The translations under genes were made by a program, and so were the position numbers. A stretch of DNA of 64,000 bases, taken from Mesaphorura yosii. Lineage: Eukaryota > Arthropoda > Collembola > Poduromorpha > Tullbergiidae. The stretch spans positions 124,001 to 188,000 of the forward strand of contig WIXG01000057.1 in NCBI GenBank assembly GCA_009869945.1. Direction: 5' to 3'. Under the pieces are notes generated by a model. That model saw only the letters and a program-made list of their open reading frames with translations, did no database searches and had not been told where the DNA came from. Shown piece by piece: positions 45,728 through 54,910 of this stretch (position 1 is its first letter; every line of letters begins with the position of its first letter).

Positions 45728-46700
45728 ATGGGTTTGGAATCGTTGAACGGGGACGCTCAAAACCCAAGTCTGACGGCCCCGGCCGCGACCGTCGTTGACG
45801 TCGACGTACACGTGCTGCTGGACGCAAACTCTTCACCAGTGCTCGTACCACGACATATTTCCAATGGTTATGGACACACGCATGCGCAGAGAGCCCGCCA
45901 AAGCCTGCCCAGTCTTTCAACTCACACGCACGCTCCACGGTCGTCGTTGTCCATTCCGATTCCGAGTCGTCCGATTGTGATTCCCGACGTTGATGTAGAC
46001 CTGAACGAAAGCACGAGGATGGAGCGGCGGCGGCGGCAAACCCTGCTGGTAGCCATCGTAGATTTGGTAAGGCTTCTCTTGAAATCTCTTCAAACTGTTT
46101 GTAAAGTTTGATCGTCCATGTTTGCCTGCTACAGCTGACCGCTCTTGGTTTATTGACTTACCACATTGACCGTATCATTACATACTACCAACCTGCACGA
46201 TCTCAGCAGCAGCAGACTGAACACAATTCCGAAGCTCGGGCGACTGATTACACTTGTGAGCCGCTAAAAGATTCATTTTATGGCAACCAATACAAACGAG
46301 TATAACGATCATCTTCCGTACTGTATTGTTATTGTTAGCTCCACTTGTGATTGCGTTATGGACCATAACATTCGCCATCATTCTGTTGCACATCGCGACC
46401 GCCTCCAGCCTCCTGTCCTGCAGTTATTCGGTGCACTGCACAGACTTGTCCGAGTCTTCACGAACTGCCAAGCACGTCAACTTATGGGTGTTGTGCTCCC
46501 AGCTCCTCATGACAATTTGGATCGTCAAGCTCACCGTCTACACTGCCACGTTCCAGTTTGGATACGAGATCGGAGTGTTCAATATAATCGTCGAGGACTA
46601 CTCCAGCATTTGGTTCGTGCTCCTGTTTTATATCGGCCTAGTCGTCTTCCGGGCGGTGGGGATATACTTTGTACGAAAGTACGAAAGGGAGTTGGGATAG
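45728..46700 (+). CDS. LAPTM4-like tetraspan with long soluble N-terminus (family member 10)
   Basis: Three exons: 45728-46066, 46135-46255, 46339-46700 (phases 0, 1; 273 aa). The N-terminal 113 residues are soluble, with V-D-V-D-V, an Arg/Ser/Pro-rich stretch and R-R-R-R-Q-T-L-L-V-A-I-V-D-L at intron 1. Exon 2 adds the rest of helix 1 and a Gln-rich loop. Exon 3 has three helices (I-T-F-A-I-I-L-L-H-I; L-W-V-L-C-S-Q-L-L-M; V-L-L-F-Y-I-G-L-V-V-F-R-A-V-G). The C-terminal tail is very short (Y-F-V-R-K-Y-E-R-E-L-G) with no PPxY. The third family intron is missing. AATAAA is at 46809-46814. This is the last member of the array. Confidence 0.78.
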
Positions 46701-47072
46701 AAGTTGGTTAATTTTGGGTACGGGCAATTACCAGAATCGATTGCTGCTTTCGTACTTTCGGATAGTGCACCTCCCGTATTCATCTGTAATATCACATTTG
46801 TGTGTGAAAATAAATCGAAGGATTTAAACGGCAGTGTCCGCCTCATCATTTTCACAGTCAAAGGCACCGTGTAAAAGGCGAAAGCATCGGTGAAGCATTT
46901 TGCATTTGTGATGAGGTTTAAAGGTCGAAGCTAAACCATGGCATAATCAGGGCCAAGGTAATGTCAAAGGTCAACTCTGCAGCATTCGTCACGCGTATAG
47001 CACCATCGCATCGTCCGTTCAGCAAGATGAGGCGCAGAAGTTAGAATTCGAAAATCCAGGATAGGGATTAAA
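46701..47072. other. Intergenic region, no gene recognised
   Basis: 372 bp with AATAAA at 46809-46814 for the preceding gene; the rest is upstream of the PXMP2-like gene. Confidence 0.5.
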
Positions 47073-47984
47073 ATGTCACAAAGCAAACTGGTTTCCTTTG
47101 ACCCGCTCCTCGGGCTCGGGCGCTGTTACAACAACGCACTCCGGAAGAACCCGCTTTTGGTGAAATCTTTGACAAGGTAAGACCGTAAGGTAAGGTAAGA
47201 CAAGACCGTGAATTTTCTGAATGATTGGTCAGAACTCTGAAAACTTTGCTGTATTCAAGTGGCCTTCTGGGCGCTTTGGGCAATTATCTGGCTCAGTGTG
47301 TGTCGAAAGCACCGCCTTCGTCGAGTCACTCGCAGTCACAACCCCGCGATGCCTTCATCAAAAAACGCAGCGTCCTCGCCTTTGCTGTGCTTGGACTGGG
47401 ATTATTTGGACCTGCGGTCCACTTTTGGTTGAATTTCCTGGAACGGCATGGACCTTCACAACCTCTGCTGAAACTCATCCTGGATCGATTAGGATTTGGT
47501 CCACTGCTTCTTCTGATATCACTTTATCTGTTGCCAATCCTGGAAGTAAGTGATACGCCACGCGGATTCAATGTCCATAAACTGGACAATTTTTCTCTCC
47601 AAAGGGCTCCAGTCCGACTGAAGCGGCAGCCCAGGTTCGGAAAACCTTTTGGACCGCGTTGAAGATGAACCTGAAGATCTGGATCATTGCGATGTATGTG
47701 ACTCTCAACTTCGTTCCGCTTCAAGTAAGTGACATGCAACATCAATGAATTAGAAGCGTCAGAATGGTCTATCGTCCATGAAATAATCGTCTACTTTTTT
47801 TCAGTACCGCGTCTTGGTCACTAATTTGGTATCTGTTGGGTGGAATATTTATTTAAGCAAAACAAGAGCTAAGGTACAGTCACAGAAAGCGAGTGACAAG
47901 TCAAATCAAGACAAGAAAACAACTAAAGAAGGCCAGGATCAAGATTTTGACGCAGACGCAATTCAATCAATTCACAATGAGTAA
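47073..47984 (+). CDS. PXMP2/Mpv17-family membrane protein
   Basis: Four exons: 47073-47176, 47233-47545, 47605-47724, 47805-47984 (phases 2, 0, 0; 238 aa). The Mpv17/PMP22 layout is visible: L-L-G-A-L-G-N-Y-L-A-Q in the first helix, G-L-F-G-P-A-V-H-F-W in the second, T-F-W-T-A-L-K-M-N-L-K-I-W before the third, and the family signature F-V-P-L-Q-Y-R-V-L-V-T-N-L-V-S-V-G-W-N-I at the end. Order and the F-V-P-x-Q-x-R-V-L motif fit peroxisomal membrane protein 2, a channel for small metabolites. A Lys/Gln/Asp-rich tail of about 35 residues extends beyond the human protein. It converges on the integrin gene with only 24 bp between stops. Its first usable AATAAA (48082-48087) lies beyond the integrin's last coding exon. 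Confidence 0.85.
47848..47853 (-). promoter_or_regulatory. Candidate poly(A) signal of the first integrin beta gene
   Basis: Reads AATAAA on the minus strand, 155 bp past the integrin stop codon and inside the last coding exon of the PXMP2-like gene. If used, the integrin 3' untranslated region is antisense to that exon. Confidence 0.4.
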
Positions 47985-48008
47985 CGCATGCCAGATTTTC
48001 TTCCGCTT

Positions 48009-51000
48009 TCATTCCCGATACGCCGGATTTTGGAAAGTAGAAATAGGCTCGCTGTACAACGGATTTCCGCTCTGCAAGTAAAATAAAATTGAAATTAATT
48101 TCAAGCAGGATTTCTATGCTTGCTTCCTTACCGCGTCCCACTTGGCACCCTTCCGCTCCTTCTCGAATCGGGTGTACTCTCGTTTGTCGTGGAAGTACGT
48201 GAGGATCTTCCACAAGATGAGCGTCAGGAGTCCTATCAGCACAACTCCACCGCTCGTGCCCAAAACAATGAAAAGCGGATCCTGCTCGGCTGGTGGTGGG
48301 TTGCAAGTTGATGACTGTCGAACGTAAATCTTAAACGCTTCCTTGTACGAAGCGGAGTCCGGCGCAAGTCCAGAAACGGGCGTAGCAATGGCGTACGCGT
48401 ATTCGACGATGATGACGCAGTTGGGTCGGTACTCGCTCTTAATTTTTGTCGCGCACTTCTTCATTCTGGCACTTTCGTCAAGTCCAGCGCCGGGCTCTGA
48501 GAAAAAGAGCAAGCGTGTCAAGAAAATTAAGACAAAAAGTTGTGCTTTGGCTTACGCACGATTGAATTCGTTCTCTCCGACGAAATCGATGGGCTCCAGC
48601 ACCTCAAACTGAAGATTCTTGTGCCCACACTCGGTCTGGTGGTCTTCCCTCAGCACAAGCTTGTACTCGGTCACGTTGTGCTCCGGAGTCGGCTCCAGCT
48701 CCTTGTCCTGCACCACGCACGAAATGTAGTCATTGATGTCCGTTGGGCAGTTGCAAGCGTCGTTGCTTGGCGACACGCACACGTCGCAGTATTTGCCATC
48801 CCACACATTCATCGGCTCGCATGCGCACTTATTACATTTGCAGGTGCCGTGACCACTGCATTGTTCTCCTCCGTCTGTGGCTGCGCCTGCCCGCACGCAA
48901 TTTCGAGTCGACTTCTCACATTCGCAGTGATCACCGCTATACTGCTCGTTGCAGACGCACCTGTCACAGGCGCACGTTCCGCGGTCCGGCCCAGAGCACG
49001 CCAGCGTCGTCCCCAACGCCAACTCGGGCCTGTTGCCAATATTTTGTGGCTGGCAGCGGCTCGATTCGCATTGGCAAAACCTTCCACTGAAGCCTGCATT
49101 GCAGGAGACGCACTGCCCACACTCGCATCTCCCTCGTCCGGAACATACCAGCGCCGAGTCGGACTTCATACGGCATTTCTCGTCAGTCAAGTAAGACTGA
49201 AAGTTGGTTTCATTTGCATTCCCCGAAATTGGACACTGACACCGCTCGCCAATGTACGCACCCTCCTTGCAGTGGCAGATCCCACATCGCACGGTGCCAT
49301 GCGTTGGGGTTGTGCACGCTTTGTCCAAGTCCCGCGCTCCGACGGATGCAGGCACAGAATCCCGTGGATCGTCAGCCTCCTCGCAATCGCAGCCACACTG
49401 CAGTTCGTAGTGGACGCGCAGCTTTTGGTTCAACGTCGAACTCGTTGGTGAGATGTCAAAAAATGATTTCCATTGCCTCGCGTACGGTGGGCAGGACAGC
49501 AACTCCAGCTGCACAATGAACTTCAGGGTGCTCTGCGGCCCAACGCCCTGACATGCGCTCTTGTCCACTTCGTATTCGTCGCTCAAGTTGCATTTCGCAA
49601 AGTATCGGAGTTGGAGAACTGGAGGCTTGTCCGACGAGAGTTGTACGGTCTCTCGAATTAACTGCGCGGCGAGAAGAATTTAATTAATTTGAATTAATTG
49701 CCCTTCACATTCACACACGTGCAAAGCAAAGCGCCAAGTCTCACGAACTTTGTACTGTTTGCTGATAATTTCCTTCGCGTTCGACGACGTGCTGTCAAAC
49801 TTTTCAGTAGTCGCATAATCTGGTACGAGCTGACTCAATTCCTGGTACAGCGGCACCTGATCCTCAGTCACCGCAAATATTGTGTTGGCTTTGTGCTCCC
49901 GTATTTTGCCAACGACTTGGGAAATTGATGGATAATCCAGCTCCTTTGATTTGGAGTAGTAGTGGTTGGACATGTGACATCGCCCATCGTGCGGAATGAC
50001 AAGGCCAGCAAGCTGTGATGGAAAATGTAAACCCAGTAAAAGCCAAGTCAAATGGATCTTTTTCCAGTTCACCCGCTGAATTTTACCTTCCCATCCCCAG
50101 CAATATGGAAGGAACCATCCGTCGACATGACCAAAACGTGATACGAATCGTTGCGCCAGCCAATTTCTTCCTGGCATTCAATTGCCTGCATGAGTGCGTC
50201 CAGGCCGCCTTCTGGAGCGTCGAGGTTCTTTGAAATTTTTGCTTCACGAACGACTTTCTAAAACAGAATTGACAATTCGACTCCGCGTAATTCAGGTTGG
50301 TTGGTGTTTCCTTACGTTGCGCTGGCACGAACTTACCTCGAATTTGGCGACGTCATTCGTCAGCTTCAAGTGATTCTGGAATCCGTACGTCGGCACCGAA
50401 TTGTCGTTTGGCTTGGGAGTGATGTCCGAAAGAGTCGCATACGGCATGATTGGTTTGTCAATGAACGAACCGAAACCAATTTGTAGCCTGAATCAAAACA
50501 AAGCAACCGTGTGCAAACCGTACAAAAATTGGTTCCAGCCGGAATTTCCAAGTGGGGTCCAGACGACTTACTCGGACGTAGTTTCCCTCAGCGCGGATGC
50601 CAGCTCACGCCCGAGTTTTTGTACAGATTTTTTATGCTTTTCCATCGTATGGGAAAGGTCCATGAGGTAGTACAGGTCCAAAGGCTTATTTCCAGGGTCA
50701 GTGTAGTCCAAGCTTATGTTGATGCGTTGGCCAACCCCGAGCTTAATCTTGTACATGGCTGGCTGGATTGTGCTTTGCCTCTGCGTTCTACCTCCGTCTC
50801 CAGTGCCATCAGCATCCGCTGTGGCAGTGGGCCGCGGAAGATAAACCAGATGCGGGTCGGAACACTTACCCAGAGCCTTGTGGCCCTCTCGCGTATTGCA
50901 TCGTGTGTAGCCCGAATCTTCGACGAGAAACCTCTGCAAATCAAATCAGTCGATAATCACAATCACCCAAGACCGAATAACTTAAACGCAAATGCAATGA

Positions 51001-51206
51001 TTCATTGACGCATTGATGCTTCTGCTTTAAGTGATTTGTTGGCTTACTGGATCTTTGCACCAGACACAATTCTGCCCTTGGATGCATTCTCCACATTTGG
51101 ATCGGGCAGTGCACAAATTGGCGGCGGAATCTGAATCTTGCCCCAGGGCTGTCGCCAGAATTAGAAAAAAGCTTAGCACAACGGACAGGCGTCGAATCTG
51201 ACCCAT
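48009..51206 (-). CDS. Integrin beta subunit (copy 1)
   Basis: Eight exons: 51206-51048, 50933-50572, 50487-50337, 50257-50087, 50012-49749, 49661-48560, 48496-48132, 48071-48009 (878 aa). Signal peptide (residues 1-22), PSI domain with C-V-W-C-K-D-P, betaI domain with [10 protein letters not shown] near residue 145 and N-L-D-A-P-E-G-G, four cysteine-rich I-EGF modules ([21 protein letters not shown]), tail domain, one membrane helix and a cytosolic tail [11 protein letters not shown] with N-P-L-Y and N-P-A-Y for talin and kindlin. It would pair with an alpha subunit as a matrix receptor. Oddities: MIDAS is DxSxT, the ADMIDAS aspartate pair is Lys-His, and the specificity loop has no cysteines. 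One 1102-nt exon replaces six exons of copy 2. The donor at 48559 is GTGCGT, the phase-consistent choice. Confidence 0.9.
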
Positions 51207-51556
51207 TTCACAAGAAGACTGATCAGTCCAACTACAGCTTCGTCTTAAACAAGTCGAATGATTTCAGATTCAGAACGGTTTGTAGCTGGCACGAGAAGTT
51301 CAGCATTAGAAAGCTTTACTTTAATTTTGTACCAGCGACAAATGCAATACCGAGTGGCTAAATCACAGTATCAGTACGTAGTTTCTTTAAACAAAAGGAA
51401 ACTGAGTAATTTGTGGTAACTCAGCAATGGTTTATCAGACTAAAATCTTAACCACAGTTTATTCGACTAGAAGACTAGAGTTGGTACAAGAGACAAGTAA
51501 AAACTACATTTCCAGCTCAAATGCATGCGGTGAGGTGTGGTGAATGGCGAAGGTGA
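51207..51556. other. Intergenic region between the two integrin genes
   Basis: 350 bp between copy 1's start codon and copy 2's stop codon, both minus strand. It must include copy 2's 3' end and copy 1's promoter. No clear element. Confidence 0.5.
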
Positions 51557-54500
51557 TTACGTGGACTTCCTCTTGTACGCTGGGTTCCGGTACGTTGACG
51601 TCGCTTGTTTGTAGATTGGATTCTCAGCCTATGTAAAACCAAAGTTAAAGTTGAATTCGCTTGTACAACGTCGTGATTTCGTTACATGTCAGTTCTATCA
51701 ACGTAAAGTCAAACGTACCAGGCTCCAGGCGGCCAGCGCCTTCTCTTTCTCAAACTTCTTGCACTCTCTCGTGTCGTGGACGTAGGTGAGGCATTTCCAG
51801 CACAGGAGCACCGTGAGCCCGAGCACCACGATGGTGCCCACGACGCTGAGCACGATCCATGCGATTGGGATCTCCGTGAAGCACTTTTGGGTGCGCTCAA
51901 CCCGGACATATAGCCGCGCCTTCCCCGTCGTGATGTAGCCGTACACGAATCTGGATTCGCAGCCGGAAAGATCGTCCAAGTACACGCACAGCTTCTCGTC
52001 GTCCGATTCCTCAACTTAAAAATGAGCCAACCGAATTAGTGACTAGTAAGTTTTGCTGGAGCCACAAACCAGCTGGTCATGGGACTTTGGGACTTACACA
52101 CTTCGTCCTCAGCTTCAATGCTGTACAGATTCTCGCATTCGATGCAGGGTCGCCTTCGGTTCTCTTCCAGATTCATGTTGGTCACGAAGCACTGAATGCA
52201 GTCAGTTATCGAAGGATCCGCGCATTTTCCAGGGCAATTCTGAAGCAAGGCAGGGCAAGCAAGCAAGAAAATTAAGGCCAAGCACTCCACGCTTGTCGTA
52301 TGATAATGATCACGACGTCGCACGTACCGGACAGTTATGACAGAATTTCCCCGTGAAGGGATGATCGCAGACGCATTTTCCACACGTACACTTGCCGCGC
52401 CCGTTGCACGGGATGTCCTGTCCCATCTCTTTGCACTCAATCGTTCTCGTGAAGCAAGAGCAAGACTCTCCTTTGTAAAAGGCGTCACATGCGCATCTAC
52501 CACATTTGCATTCGCCGTGCCCGGAGCAAAGGAGCCCATTGTCGCCGTACGGACAATTTGTGTCTTCACATTCACAGAAGGAGCCGGAATAAATCTAATA
52601 CATTAATTCAATATTCAGTTAACTCTGTGTCAATTTGGTTCAGAGCTTTCGACAATTTTGACTTCGACATTGACGAACCTCTCGTCCTTCTTCTCCTTTA
52701 TTGCATTCACACTGACCACAAATGCAAGCTCCTCTTGAAGAAATGTGAAAGAAAGTTAAGTATGTGTACAGACACAATTCAGAAATGTATGTAATTCAGA
52801 AATACCTTCCGGAGCAGATAAGTGGAGAGCCTGACTGTTGACAGGCGCTGTCGTCAATATCTGATGAATCACCCTCATTCGTCGAGCATTGACAATTCCG
52901 ACCACGCTGACCCTTTATACAGTCGCAAATCCCGCATCGTGGCGTGCCCTTCCCTTCGCACAGCACCGGATCATTCTCGACGTATCCCTACATATAGGAA
53001 ATGGGACGCGGTTCTTCCTTTGCTAATCATAATTCTGCCGTTACCTCATCAATCTCCGACTCGCAGGGGCAATCGCACATGAAGCTTAGCGAAAGCGTGA
53101 GTTTTTCTGGGACTCCAATCGGGGAAATAATGAACGTCTGCTCCCAGTCTTTCGGGTTGGTGGGGCATTTCACGAGCTCAACTTGGATCACGAATCTAAG
53201 AAAACAGCTTGAATTCAGCCATAGATACTATAGTAGTTTTAGATTCTGTTGACGTACGTTGCATTTGAGCCGACTTTCAGATTCTGGCACTTGTTTGTCT
53301 GAGTAATTGGCGAATTGTTGGTGCATTTCGCAAAGTACGTGAGCCGCACAAAATTGGAGTTGATTTGCTTCGGGAGTTCGAGAGAGCTGATAATTTTCTG
53401 AGATAGCAAGCAAAATTCAAAATTACAAGGCCTGGAAGCTGGAAGGCAGTGAAAGCAAGAAATTGTACCTTGTATTCTTGCTCTACGAGCTCGACAACGT
53501 TATTCGAGTCTTCCTCGAGCACTTGTGCGGCGGAGCCTTGAATGTGTTCAGCGAGCATTTCGTAAAGTGGGACATTCTCCTTCGTCACCGCAAAAATGAC
53601 AAACACGTTCTCCTCCTGCACTTTGGTGTTGACCTGCGATATGGACGGGTAGTCCATCAACGTCGAGTGCGTGTACAAATTCGTGAGTGGATCCGTGTGG
53701 CATTTCATGTCGTTGGGCTTCAGGATGCCACCAAGCTAAATTAAAAAACAGAGAAATGAAGCGTTACTACGGAAGTTTAAGTCTTACTTGTTACCCTTGC
53801 GTCGCCAGCGATATGGAAAGGCCCATCAGTGGATACTGCGTCAAAATACGGTAAGTTACTGTCTAGAATAACTGATAACTACGTTTTGGCTTTGGCTTAC
53901 AAATTAGCAAATGCCTCGCAGACTCCCGCCACCCAATCAAATCCCCGCACGCAGCCGCCTGTACAATCGCGTCCAAGCCTCCTTCCGGCGCGTCGAGATT
54001 CCCAGAAATCTTTGCCTTCTTGACTTCCTCCTGAAATCGGCCAATGTCTCCAGTTAGGCTCAAGTGGTTTCGAAACCCGTACGGCGCAGTCGAGTTTTCC
54101 GTGTCGGCCTTTGTCTGTTGCGTCACACTCACGAACGGGATGATTGGCTTGTCGATAAATGAACCGAACCCAATCTGTACATTTGAGGTTAGGTCACGGA
54201 TCCGTTGAGCCAGCGTCGTGCCAAGCGACGCGACTTTCGGTTTGTCATCGTTCATGGTCGCTGAGAGGTCCATGATATAGTACAGATCAAGCGGCTTGTT
54301 CTCTGTGTCAAAGTACTGCAGCGTTATGTTGACCTTGTTCCCGACTCGGAGCCGGAGACTCGCACCATGTGGCTTCAGCTGCTGGATCGCGCCCTCAAGC
54401 GGTTCTGTAATCGTTTCTCTTCTGGTAACGCCAAAATACGCCACATTTAAACGTATGACCATTGTTGTCTGATTGCCTGCATTGTATTGCCGCATTGAAT

Positions 54501-54910
54501 CGAACTTACATTTGCAAATGGGATTGTGGATTCACCAGAAAGTGATCCTGGCAGATTCCAAGTGATTTGTGACCTCGCAGCGTGTTGCATCGTGAGTATT
54601 TGTTGTGTGGACTGCTGACTTCGGTGAATTTCTGAAAGAAGTCATAGTCAAGGCCCAAGAAGTGGAAGAATTAGTCGAGGTAGAGTGGGAAATGAAAGGA
54701 CAGGACACTGGGCACGTAACTTACAGGATCTTTGCACCAGACACAACCCGCTGTTCGGATGCACGCATTGCATTTACGGATATTTACGCATTGCGATGAA
54801 GACGACGAGGATGAGGAAGAGGGGCTGCTCTGGCACTCAATAGGGACGATGTGTGACGAGAAAAGAAGCAGGACATCTGTGACCAGGATCAATTCCGAAA
54901 TCAGCTGCAT
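51557..54910 (-). CDS. Integrin beta subunit (copy 2)
   Basis: Thirteen exons: 54910-54725, 54631-54510, 54421-53901, 53835-53795, 53735-53469, 53397-53258, 53195-53045, 52987-52806, 52733-52679, 52594-52328, 52239-52098, 52014-51719, 51628-51557 (813 aa). Signal peptide, a short serine run, PSI domain ending C-V-W-C-K-D-P at the same intron site as copy 1, betaI domain with Y-Y-I-M-D-L-S-A-T-M-N-D-D (residues 150-162) and [12 protein letters not shown] modules (C-S-G-H-G-E-C-K-C-G-R-C), one membrane helix and a tail with H-D-T-R-E-C-K-K-F-E-K-E-K, N-P-I-Y and N-P-A-Y. Here the ADMIDAS aspartates are kept, but MIDAS is again DxSxT and the specificity loop lacks cysteines. The two genes are head-to-tail duplicates but strongly diverged. 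Confidence 0.9.

Noticed and set aside
48540-49451. 303-aa plus-strand open frame opposite the integrin EGF region
   Set aside because: It is antisense to the cysteine-rich exon; its length follows from the codon bias of that exon.
52036-52575. 179-aa minus-strand frame overlapping the second integrin gene
   Set aside because: It runs in the wrong frame over two integrin exons and an intron; the correct frame gives I-EGF modules with conserved cysteines.
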